Assembly: GCF_900103695.1 (NCBI RefSeq)
Contig: NZ_FNHF01000002.1
Span: 682,001-746,000 of the forward strand
DNA from: Sediminibacillus halophilus
Lineage (GTDB): Bacteria; Bacillota; Bacilli; Bacillales; Amphibacillaceae
Direction of reading: 5' to 3'
Length of the DNA stretch: 64,000 bases
Both the position numbers and the translations under genes were made by a program. The first letter of the stretch is position 1. Each line of letters starts with the position of its first letter. Under the pieces are notes generated by a model. It did not search any database, had not been told where the DNA came from, and worked only from the letters and a program-made list of their open reading frames with translations. This document shows positions 1 through 7,052 of the stretch, piece after piece.

Positions 1-469
1 CATGCAGTAAACTGGAGATGATCAGTACTTTTTGTTTCATTCCTTTAGAAAAGGAGGAAATTTTCGTATGGAATACACCACGCATTTCAAACTTGTCTAA
101 TAGAAGCAGGGCCTTCCTCTCGGCTGTCTCGGGATCCATCCCGTACATTTCGCCAGTGAACGTCAAGTATTCGCATGCAGTCAAGTTATCATAAATCTCG
201 GCATTTTCCGGAACATAGCCGATTTTCTGCTTATACGAGGGATCTCCATCGGCTATGTCCTGGCCAAAAATCTCCACCTTGCCGTTATACCCTCCTACCA
301 ACCCGAGCATAATTTTTACGGTTGTACTTTTTCCGGCCCCGTTAGGTCCTATGTATCCGATGATTTGGCCTGGGTACACATCCAAATCAATCCACTTAAG
401 TACCGGATCCCCGCCATAACTCATTGATAAGTTGCTCAGGGAGAGGATTTTTTCGTCCTGATTTACCAC
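1..469 (-). CDS. ABC transporter ATP-binding protein, N-terminal part (cut by left edge)
   Basis: ATPase subunit of an ABC transporter; it would power an integral membrane partner that lies outside the window. The frame starts at a GTG at 469 behind AAGGTGAT and opens VNQDEKILSLSNLSMSYGG. Walker A is GPNGAGKST, a Q-loop region reads KIGYVPENAEIYDNLT, and the ABC signature appears as FSKGMKQKV just before the edge. The divergent signature (SKGMKQ rather than LSGGQ) is typical of BcrA/EcsA/YtrB-type exporters and gliding-type ATPases, so an export or membrane-stress role is more likely than solute import. About 156 codons are present; Walker B and the C-terminus are missing. Family is certain, substrate unknown. 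Confidence 0.88.
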   Translation of the reverse strand, partial: MVNQDEKILSLSNLSMSYGGDPVLKWIDLDVYPGQIIGYIGPNGAGKSTTVKIMLGLVGGYNGKVEIFGQDIADGDPSYKQKIGYVPENAEIYDNLTACEYLTFTGEMYGMDPETAERKALLLLDKFEMRGVFHTKISSFSKGMKQKVLIISSLLH

Positions 470-584
470 CTTTTCATCACCTTCTTATCTAATATGTACT
501 TTTACCTTAACATAATTTTCCTTTCTATGAGAAAGCGATTTTAAAAAGAAAAAGCGGCTGGATATAACGACAGTTATTAAAGGC

Positions 585-770
585 CAAACGATAGAGTGTG
601 GAAGTATGTAAGGAGCATCTCAATGTGCATGAAGTTGATTACGCATGAAAGAACTAACACACTTCCTTACACTTTGTTGTGTGATGAGTGCTTCTCATCG
701 CTCCGGCAAGATACTCCGCCTTCCACTTGAAAGCAAAGCACCTTGCGGGAGTGTATGCCACCTCTTTCTA
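585..770. other. Intergenic stretch rich in inverted repeats
   Basis: No gene is visible between 470 and 814. The stretch holds a perfect small hairpin (GATGAG-tgctt-CTCATC, about 683-699) and a longer imperfect one whose arms are GGCAAGATACTCCGC near 705-719 and GCGGGAGTGTATGCC near 745-759. A third pairing joins TGTAAGGA near 609 with TCCTTACA near 664. Three stem-loops in 180 bp suggest a degenerate intergenic repeat or a small RNA. I cannot assign a strand or family. Confidence 0.35.
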
Positions 771-814
771 ACGAGGGATCACTTCCGTTATCTCCCTAAT
801 TAAAGTCCTCCTAA

Positions 815-1636
815 TCAAACATGCTTCACAAAGCTCGCTTTTATTTCTTCGAGCACCTCTTCACCTGGGCGATCCCAAATAGCCTGGTTGATGATTTCGA
901 CTTCAATCGGACCATGGTAGCCGGCCGCTTCCACTGCATTGCGGATTCGATTAATTTCAATTACCCCATCTCCCATCATCCCTCTGCCTTTAAACATATC
1001 AGGCACGGGGACGACCCAGTCAGAAACGTGAAAACCGAGAACACGACCAGACGCGCGGGCAATCTGTTGATAAAGTTCGGGATCCCACCAGACATGAAAG
1101 ACATCGACAATCACGCCTACCTCTTCAGGTAAGAACTGTTCGGCAATTGTATTGGCCTGATTTAACGTTGAAATGACTGATCGATCTGCCGCATACATTG
1201 GGTGCAATGGTTCAATACCAAGCTTGATCCCATAGGAGCGGGCAAACGGAACCAGCTTGGCGATCCCTTCCTCCACATGTTTTCTGGCCATATCTATATC
1301 ACGGTCTGGTCCCGGTCCACAGACAAGCACAAGGGTATCTGTGCCGAGCTCGGCGGCTTCCTCTACTGCCCGTCGGTTATCATCGAGACGCCGCTCTCTT
1401 TCCGCTGCGGTCGGTGCCGGAAACATCCCGCCACGGCAGAGACTCGACACATGCAAACCAGAATCACGAATTATGTTCCTACTCACCTGTAAGCCTGTTT
1501 TTTCCACTTTGTGCCGCCACAAAGCAATCCGCCCGACTTCTGCCTCTTCACAGCCACGGACTGCCTCTTCCAGACTCCATTGTTCTATTGTAATTTGATT
1601 CAAACTTAATCTGTTTACCAGTGCAGTTTTTGTCAT
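815..1636 (-). CDS. Sugar phosphate isomerase/epimerase family protein (xylose-isomerase-like TIM barrel)
   Basis: Predicted cytoplasmic TIM-barrel enzyme of the AP-endonuclease-2/xylose-isomerase superfamily, 273 aa, normal length for these epimerases. Candidate metal ligands sit where the family has them: E142 in GIEPLHP, D178 and H181 in VDVFHVWW, H203 and D206 in FHVSDW, E247 in EVEII. The ATG at 1636 follows GGGGGAAGAGG and overlaps the end of the DUF993 gene by four bases (ATGA), so the two are translationally coupled. With the DUF993 and Gfo/Idh/MocA genes upstream this is the last gene of a three-gene catabolic operon. The exact sugar, inositol or keto-acid substrate cannot be read from the sequence. 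Confidence 0.85.
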   Translation of the reverse strand: MTKTALVNRLSLNQITIEQWSLEEAVRGCEEAEVGRIALWRHKVEKTGLQVSRNIIRDSGLHVSSLCRGGMFPAPTAAERERRLDDNRRAVEEAAELGTDTLVLVCGPGPDRDIDMARKHVEEGIAKLVPFARSYGIKLGIEPLHPMYAADRSVISTLNQANTIAEQFLPEEVGVIVDVFHVWWDPELYQQIARASGRVLGFHVSDWVVPVPDMFKGRGMMGDGVIEINRIRNAVEAAGYHGPIEVEIINQAIWDRPGEEVLEEIKASFVKHV

Positions 1637-2814
1637 CCTCTTCCCCCTTGGTCGACTCCTGCCTGTTCCAGCAAAAGTTTCATCCTGATTGCGGCAAGCT
1701 CCGGTTTTTCCAATAAACCCGCCTGGTCTGCAAGGACAAATAAATCGGCCAGATGCGTTATCGAGCGCGCGCTTTCCTTACCGCCGAGCATACGGAAATG
1801 CGTCTGATGCCCATTCAAATAAGCCATGAATACCACACCGGTTTTATAGGAAAACGTCGGCTTTTGAAAGATATGCCGGGCAAGCGGCACCGTTTTTTCG
1901 AAAATCCCATCATAGGCAGCCTCGTTTCCTTCGTCCAGTGCATGAAAGGCTGCCGCCGCAGCAGGGGCGATGGCATCAAAGATGCCGAGCAGCGCATGGC
2001 TGTAACCGTGCTTGTCCCCTTTGATCAATGCCGGATAGTGAAAGTCATCACCGGTGTACATCTTCACGCTTTCTGGAAGGTGCCGGCGCATTTTGATCTC
2101 CTGCCCAGCATCCAACAAGGACACTTTTATGCCCTCAACTTTGCTTTCATTACCCCGGATGATCGCCAGACAGACATCCATCGCTTTACTAATTGATACG
2201 TGTCCCCAATATCCTTGCAAGGCAGGATCGAACATATCACCAAGCCAGTGTAAAATCACCGATCCAGAGACATTTTCCAAGACTCTGTTGTAAACATGCA
2301 CATAATCATCGGGTCCTTTGGCACAAGCAGCTAAAGCCCTGCTGGCCATTAGGATGATCTGGCTTCCTTCCCCTTCGATAAATGCACACTGTTCCAGATA
2401 GGCATTTTTCACATCCTCCAAGGTAACATCCGGCGATGGCGCGAGTTGATCGGTTCCTGCCCCACTGGCGATTCTGCCGCCGACCGCTTTCGCTTCTTTC
2501 GCTGAACGGCGAATCAATTGTTTAGCATTTTCCCAATTCAACCCCATTCCCCGTTGTGCCGTGTCCATTGCCTCTGCTACCGACAATCCAAGTGACCATA
2601 AGTGATGTCGGTATGCCAGAGTCGCATTCCAATCGACACTAGGATCGAAAATTGGATCCCCCGCTGCCAATGGGTCGGCAACCACATGGGCGGCGGAAAA
2701 GGCCGTCCGGCTGGAAAACTTTTTTTTCGACGGTGTGGAAAATGGGGAAGAGTCTTTCATTTGATAAGTCTGGAGCGTTCGATCCTTTGCAGGTAAAATC
2801 AGTTCGATGCTCAT
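1633..2814 (-). CDS. DUF993 family protein (dihydrodipicolinate-synthase-like aldolase fold)
   Basis: 393 aa protein that I recognise as DUF993 (Pfam PF06187), a family distantly related to class I aldolases of the DapA type. Its reaction is not established. Visible conserved blocks include DPSVDWNATLAYRHHLWSLG near residue 60, AMDTAQRGMGLNW near 83 and HLADLF near the end. The ATG at 2814 follows AGGAGGGGAAGAGA. It lies 12 bp downstream of the Gfo/Idh/MocA gene and overlaps the epimerase gene. The trio dehydrogenase, aldolase-like enzyme and isomerase suggests oxidation, cleavage and rearrangement of one sugar-like compound. Family assignment is from memory and fairly sure; function is open. 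Confidence 0.78.
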   Translation of the reverse strand: MSIELILPAKDRTLQTYQMKDSSPFSTPSKKKFSSRTAFSAAHVVADPLAAGDPIFDPSVDWNATLAYRHHLWSLGLSVAEAMDTAQRGMGLNWENAKQLIRRSAKEAKAVGGRIASGAGTDQLAPSPDVTLEDVKNAYLEQCAFIEGEGSQIILMASRALAACAKGPDDYVHVYNRVLENVSGSVILHWLGDMFDPALQGYWGHVSISKAMDVCLAIIRGNESKVEGIKVSLLDAGQEIKMRRHLPESVKMYTGDDFHYPALIKGDKHGYSHALLGIFDAIAPAAAAAFHALDEGNEAAYDGIFEKTVPLARHIFQKPTFSYKTGVVFMAYLNGHQTHFRMLGGKESARSITHLADLFVLADQAGLLEKPELAAIRMKLLLEQAGVDQGGRG

Positions 2815-2826
2815 TCTCTTCCCCTC

Positions 2827-3975
2827 CTATACAGTCAGTTCCGGGACTTCCACCCAGCATCTTTCTTTCCAGGACTTCAATGCTAAATCCGATAACTGGG
2901 TCCCTTTTGCTCCTTCAAGTAAATCCCAAGGAAACGGTTCGTCAGCAACGACGTGTTTCAGGAACAATTCCCATTGTACTTTGAAGGCATTGTCGAACGT
3001 TTGATTATCAGGCACCTCTTCCCATTGGGAGAGAAAATCATGCGGGTTTGGTATATCCGGATTCCAAACCGGCTTTGGAGTATTGACGCGATGCTGTGTT
3101 TTACAATCCCTAAGTCCTGCTACGGCACTGCCTTCCGTCCCGTCAACCTGGATAGTCAACAAGTCGTCCCGAATCACTCGGACTGCCCAGGATGAGTTAG
3201 CTTGAACAACGACGCCATTTTCCAATTCAAATGTGCCATAGGCCGCATCGTCTGCCGTACATGTGTACTTGTTCCCTTGTTCGTCCAATCGTTGTGGGAT
3301 ATGGATTGCACCTATACATGAAACCGAACGGATATTGCCAAACAAATTATCAATTACATAACGCCAGTGCGCAAACATATCGACAATGATTCCGCCGCCG
3401 TCTTCCTCCCGGTAATTCCAGGATGGACGTTGCCCCTCCTGCCAATCTCCTTCAAACACCCAATAACCAAATTCGATACGGACAGACAGCATCTTTCCGA
3501 AAAACCCTGCATCAATCAATCGTCGGAGCTTTAACAAGCCCGGCAGAAATAATTTGTCCTGTACGACACCGTTTTTCACCCCCGTCCGCTTGGCAAGCCT
3601 TGCCAATTCGAGCGATTCCTCCAGACTGGTGGCAGTCGGTTTCTCACAATAAATATGTTTGCCCGCTTTTATTGCCTTGCGGATACTATCAGCTCTTCTT
3701 ACCGTTGTCTGGGAATCAAAGTAAATGTCATTCTGTTTATCAGCCAGCGTCTCTTCAAGATTTGTGCTCCAACGCTTGATGCTGTGCTGTTCAGCCAACT
3801 TTTCCAGCTTTTCCTGGTTTCTTCCTACTAAAACGGGGTCAGGCATCAAGGTGTCGCCATTGCTTAAAGCGACACCGCCCTGATTCCTGATAGCGGCAAT
3901 AGAACGAATCAAATGCTGATTTGTGCCCATCCGACCCGTTACCCCGTTCATAATGATCCCGATTTTTTGCTGCAT
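2827..3975 (-). CDS. Gfo/Idh/MocA family oxidoreductase
   Basis: NAD(P)-dependent dehydrogenase acting on a sugar, inositol or related polyol in the cytoplasm. The N-terminal Rossmann fold starts QQKIGIIMNGVTGRMGTNQ and the conserved catalytic-lysine motif appears as CEKPTA near residue 115. The C-terminal part contains GGIIVDMFAHWRYVIDNL, the usual substrate-domain histidine region. I start at the ATG at 3975 because AAAGGGGT lies 7 bp upstream; an in-frame ATG at 3993 has no ribosome-binding site. 382 aa, normal for the family. First gene of the operon with DUF993 and the epimerase. An AraC-type regulator is encoded just upstream on the same strand and is a plausible controller. Confidence 0.85.
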   Translation of the reverse strand: MQQKIGIIMNGVTGRMGTNQHLIRSIAAIRNQGGVALSNGDTLMPDPVLVGRNQEKLEKLAEQHSIKRWSTNLEETLADKQNDIYFDSQTTVRRADSIRKAIKAGKHIYCEKPTATSLEESLELARLAKRTGVKNGVVQDKLFLPGLLKLRRLIDAGFFGKMLSVRIEFGYWVFEGDWQEGQRPSWNYREEDGGGIIVDMFAHWRYVIDNLFGNIRSVSCIGAIHIPQRLDEQGNKYTCTADDAAYGTFELENGVVVQANSSWAVRVIRDDLLTIQVDGTEGSAVAGLRDCKTQHRVNTPKPVWNPDIPNPHDFLSQWEEVPDNQTFDNAFKVQWELFLKHVVADEPFPWDLLEGAKGTQLSDLALKSWKERCWVEVPELTV

Positions 3976-4005
3976 AAATGTAACCCCTTTCATCGTTATG
4001 TCTCT

Positions 4006-4054
4006 ATCATAAGGGCATGAAAAAAATCCGTCTTACTAATCTAAGAACGGATTT
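4006..4054 (-). terminator. Terminator of the araC-type gene, abutting the promoter region of the next operon
   Basis: On the minus strand the arms AAATCCGT and ACGGATTT close a hairpin (4024-4054) followed directly by seven T. It should end the araC-type transcript. A -10-like TATGAT (4006-4011, minus strand) begins just after it, so the -35 region of the dehydrogenase operon would fall in the terminator itself. No good -35 box is visible, which fits an activator-dependent promoter. Confidence 0.7.
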
Positions 4055-4087
4055 CTAAGAATCGGAAACAGGTTAGGAATGGCTGCT

Positions 4088-4933
4088 TTATTTTTGAATT
4101 AATTCCTGATTGTAGGCGGTACGATATTTCTTCGGAGAAATTTCCACAATATTTTTAAAAGCCCGATAGAAGGTTGATAATGATTCGAAACCTACTTCAA
4201 AGCAAATCGAGACGATATCTTTGTGTGTACTTGCCAACAGTTTTTTGGCCAGATCTATACGTACCTCGGTCAAATACTGCATTGGGGTGACCTGGTAGCG
4301 TTCTTTGAAAATATTGTTCAGGTGACGGGTACTGATTCCCAATTTGTTCGCCAGGTCCGTCGAACTGAGAATTTCGAAGTAATGGGTATCAATATATTGT
4401 TGCAATCGCTCTGCGCGTAACACGTTGGCATCAAATACATCCGTGTCATTCTGCGACCTGGCAAACCTCAACAGCAGTTCAGAGAGAAAAATCCGCATTG
4501 CCACGTAATTAAGCTTTTCACCCTGGGACTGCTCATAAAGCATATTCCGAAGCAGCTGCCGGACGTTGCTTCCATCAAAGGGATTCAGTTCGACAAACTG
4601 TGTTTCAGCAAAACACTGCTCAAGCAGTTCATTTTTTACGGAGTTCTCCAATATCGATTGCTCAAACGCAAGAACAAGTACCGTCAATTTGGAGTCGGAA
4701 ATGATGGAATGAGCTGAATAAGGGGAAATAACAGCCACATTGTCCTGTTTAAAGGCATAACTCTTTCCGTTCAGCACAATTCGCCCGTCTCCTTCCAGAG
4801 CATATAAAATTTCATATACCAGATGATGATGCTCGCTGACTAAATCTCCTGCCAAATGTTTGCTTTCATAAAGCCGAATCCCTTCCTCAGATAAGTGCAA
4901 ATCCACACGGTTGATTTTCACCAGCTCCCCCAT
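4088..4933 (-). CDS. AraC/XylS family transcriptional regulator with N-terminal cupin
   Basis: 281 aa DNA-binding regulator. The N-terminal half is a cupin-type sensing domain (SEHHHLVYEILYALEGDGRIVLNGK, residues 34-58 region). The C-terminal 100 residues carry two helix-turn-helix motifs, with SSTDLANKLGISTRHLNNIF in the first and the family signature around ISPKKYRTAY at the end. It probably senses a sugar and activates the operon directly downstream. The ATG at 4933 has no clear ribosome-binding site; GTG at 4921, placed 3 bp after GGGGGAG, is an alternative. It is followed by its own terminator. Confidence 0.88.
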   Translation of the reverse strand: MGELVKINRVDLHLSEEGIRLYESKHLAGDLVSEHHHLVYEILYALEGDGRIVLNGKSYAFKQDNVAVISPYSAHSIISDSKLTVLVLAFEQSILENSVKNELLEQCFAETQFVELNPFDGSNVRQLLRNMLYEQSQGEKLNYVAMRIFLSELLLRFARSQNDTDVFDANVLRAERLQQYIDTHYFEILSSTDLANKLGISTRHLNNIFKERYQVTPMQYLTEVRIDLAKKLLASTHKDIVSICFEVGFESLSTFYRAFKNIVEISPKKYRTAYNQELIQK

Positions 4934-4996
4934 TCTATTAATTCGTTTCTATTAGTTATATATTAGCATAGGAACGGTTTCATGACTCCAAGCTGG

Positions 4997-5707
4997 TCAT
5001 GTTTTACGCGTGAAGTTACCACTATCTTTAATAAATGCATTCCCATTGTCATTGTTGATTTTATAGCCTGCAGGTCCCTCAACAGAGGTTTGGATTCTGT
5101 CGTATTGGAGACGCTTTTCCAGGCTATTCCCCCTGCTAATCTCCTTATTTTCGGCCTTATCTATGGCACTCTCTTTTCCTGAGAGATTGCTTAGTAATAT
5201 TGATTTTCCGACAGGGTTGCCGACTATGTCGGCTGTTTGTACAAGCTTACCTTGGACATCCTTTCTGCTAGTATATTGGCAGGTCTTCTCACCTTTCTCA
5301 ATTGCCTGATAAGACACTGATTGTCTTTTCTCCTCCTCGGATATTTCAAAAGTATCCTTTTGATTTTCGGAGAGAAGTATGCGATTTGGCTGTCTCCTAA
5401 CATTTTTTTGTGCCAAGAGGGGTTTATTGATTGTTATTTCTTCAGAGTCACTCTTCAAACAAGTATGCCCGTTCTGATCAGCGGAATTGCACCTCTCCTT
5501 TTCTTCAGGAAAGTCAGGAAACAGAGAGTAGCCCATGATTTGTTGGATGTTTACATAGGTCCTGCATTTAAACCTATCCTCTCCGAACAAAAAATGGGCG
5601 GAACACTGTTTTAAATTTCTCAAAAAAACGGAATTTCCTTGAGTGAAAATAAGCTGATACACCTGGGAAGGATGGCCTCTATGCAAAAGGGAGAGCAGTC
5701 TTCTCAT
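4997..5707 (-). CDS. Uncharacterised hydrophilic protein sharing the NGNxxIKxSGN motif (third gene of trio)
   Basis: 236 aa from the ATG at 5707, chosen because a perfect AAGGAGG lies 7 bp upstream; an in-frame ATG 27 bp earlier lacks one. I do not recognise the family. The N-terminus is basic (MRRLLSLLHRGHPSQ) and the middle is low-complexity, charged and probably disordered, with scattered cysteines. The C-terminus reads INNDNGNAFIKDSGNF, matching a motif in both upstream proteins. The gene starts 17 bp after the 110-aa gene stops, so the three form an operon. The sigma-E-like promoter upstream makes a spore coat or crust role an attractive inference, not a demonstrated one. Confidence 0.6.
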   Translation of the reverse strand: MRRLLSLLHRGHPSQVYQLIFTQGNSVFLRNLKQCSAHFLFGEDRFKCRTYVNIQQIMGYSLFPDFPEEKERCNSADQNGHTCLKSDSEEITINKPLLAQKNVRRQPNRILLSENQKDTFEISEEEKRQSVSYQAIEKGEKTCQYTSRKDVQGKLVQTADIVGNPVGKSILLSNLSGKESAIDKAENKEISRGNSLEKRLQYDRIQTSVEGPAGYKINNDNGNAFIKDSGNFTRKT

Positions 5708-5723
5708 TCTCCGTCCCTCCTTA

Positions 5724-6056
5724 TCACCCTTCATTATCAGAAATGGACTGAATCACTTCTTCAAACATCTTACGATTTTCGCTAGTATGCTCATTCAGTT
5801 TACTTAAAATATCCTCCAAGTTAATATCGGTTTTATACTGATCTGCCATAAAATGATAGAAAAACAGAGCCAGTGCATATGCTATGCCTGTATTGTCTAC
5901 ATACACGATTCCATTACCACTTTGTTTCACACTGGAATTCCCATTTTCATTGCTCAATTCCGTCGAATAATTTTTCGCAATATCGGCCAAATGATTTTTC
6001 ATGTATGATTCTACTTCTTCTTGAATGATAGAACGCAGTTTTGCATCGTTCCCCAT
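5724..6056 (-). CDS. Uncharacterised protein with NGNxxVKxSGN motif (second gene of trio)
   Basis: 110 aa; the ATG at 6056 follows GGAGGAAGG. Not recognised. Residues 1-30 look helical. Residues 36-48 carry NENGNSSVKQSGN, the motif shared with both neighbours, followed by GIVYVDNTGIAYALALFF, a beta-like then hydrophobic stretch that recalls the short hydrophobic blocks of CotX/CotV-type spore coat proteins, although I see no true alignment. The C-terminal 35 residues are charged and likely helical. It lies 97 bp downstream of the 92-aa gene and 17 bp upstream of the 236-aa gene on the same strand. Confidence 0.65.
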   Translation of the reverse strand: MGNDAKLRSIIQEEVESYMKNHLADIAKNYSTELSNENGNSSVKQSGNGIVYVDNTGIAYALALFFYHFMADQYKTDINLEDILSKLNEHTSENRKMFEEVIQSISDNEG

Positions 6057-6153
6057 TTTCCTTCCTCCAATCCATGATAGACATAACGGGGAGGAGAGTC
6101 CCCGCTAAGGAGCCTCCAATCCCCATTTCTTTCGCCTTCCGCCCGATTAATTT

Positions 6154-6432
6154 CTAGGCAAAACCTCCGAACAGAAGTAAGAAAATCAAAACAAACAATT
6201 CGGCTTCAGATTCGCTCTTACTATTTCCGCTATTTTTGATAAATGAGTTGCCATTATAAACCTTGAATTTTGCTTCCTGTTCCTGATCCGTTTCTTGTTC
6301 GAAGTCCTGCTCGTTTTCGTTTTCATTTTCCAAATGTTGGTCTTGCAATACTGCTGCCAGAGCCCTGGCTTTTGCCACGGCATCCGGGCTAAGAATATCC
6401 AGCAATGCATCGGTATTGTTTCCATTGCTCAT
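6154..6432 (-). CDS. Uncharacterised small protein with NGNxxIKxSGN motif and hydrophobic C-terminus (first gene of trio)
   Basis: 92 aa. The ATG at 6432 is preferred over one 6 bp upstream because AAAGGAGG then has 7 bp spacing. Residues 1-33 are helical; 34-54 are strongly acidic (many E, D, Q and N); 60-70 read NGNSFIKNSGN; 79-92 are a hydrophobic tail (LFVLIFLLLFGGFA) that could insert in a membrane or drive assembly. The family is unknown to me. The acidic linker, shared motif and hydrophobic end suggest a self-assembling surface-layer component. It is preceded by a candidate mother-cell sporulation promoter. Confidence 0.65.
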   Translation of the reverse strand: MSNGNNTDALLDILSPDAVAKARALAAVLQDQHLENENENEQDFEQETDQEQEAKFKVYNGNSFIKNSGNSKSESEAELFVLIFLLLFGGFA

Positions 6433-6484
6433 TTTCATTCCTCCTTTCTTTGCGAATGCTAATAAGATATTAAAATAGTTTTTT

Positions 6485-6513
6485 CTTGTATGTACTCTTT
6501 CATTAATAGATGA
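6485..6513 (-). promoter_or_regulatory. Sigma-E-like (mother-cell sporulation) promoter candidate
   Basis: On the minus strand TCATCTA (6507-6513) is followed after 14 bp by CATACAAG (6485-6492). The known Bacillus sigma-E pattern is roughly TCATATT, 14-15 bp, CATACAAT, so 5 of 7 and 7 of 8 positions agree. No good sigma-A promoter is visible here. Predicted start lies about 45 bp before the 92-aa gene. Confidence 0.5.
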
Positions 6514-7008
6514 AAGATTGTGCTGAAAAACTACAAAACAAGCCAAAAGTAGAATTCCAGGCTCCCCCTTTCTCCAGTCGCTCTAGGGGGAGAAACTTTG
6601 CTACTAAAGGAAGTTGTAAAGAGTAACCGAAAAGGACAGCACAAAAAAAGCCTGGATTAAACCAAGCCTTTTCATTTCTATTTAAACCATAATATTTTCC
6701 GTTCAATACCAACGGCTTCCCCCTTCCAGAGCATTCTTAATTACGTGCTTCGTGATAGGGTTCACTAACTAGCCCTGTTAGATGGTTGCTATGTATAAAG
6801 TTGTATCTCTTACACACTGATTTTCGAAGGTCTATTAATTAGAACAGGTTAATAGAGATTTTTTTCAGGAATTTGATAGAGAAGTATATAAGGAGTTTAA
6901 GTCAATTAATTCTGGGAGCGAAAATTCAGCATTCATTTACCTTTCTATCCTCCAGTATTGAAATGTACCAATCTATTGATTCCTTGTCCCTAAAAATAGA
7001 CGAAACAA
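6514..7008. other. Gene-free intergenic stretch
   Basis: About 500 bp without a credible gene. A 69-codon minus-strand frame at 6503-6712 overlaps the promoter above and has no ribosome-binding site. I see no strong hairpin or repeat. Confidence 0.5.
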
Positions 7009-7045
7009 GGCTGCTCCATAAGTTTTATTAACTTATGGGGCAGCC
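7009..7045 (-). terminator. Terminator downstream of the GH92 gene
   Basis: Sixteen-base arms GGCTGCTCCATAAGTT and AACTTATGGGGCAGCC pair with one mismatch around a 5-base loop, 7 bp after the GH92 stop codon. Confidence 0.8.
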
Positions 7046-7052
7046 CTTTTGA

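Noticed and set aside
6620-6680. Apparent hairpin with AAAAAAAGCCTGG and CCAAGCCTTTT
   Set aside because: The halves are partly direct repeats (AAGCCT) and do not pair as a stem.
6503-6712. 69-codon minus-strand frame upstream of the spore-like trio
   Set aside because: No ribosome-binding site and it covers the candidate promoter.
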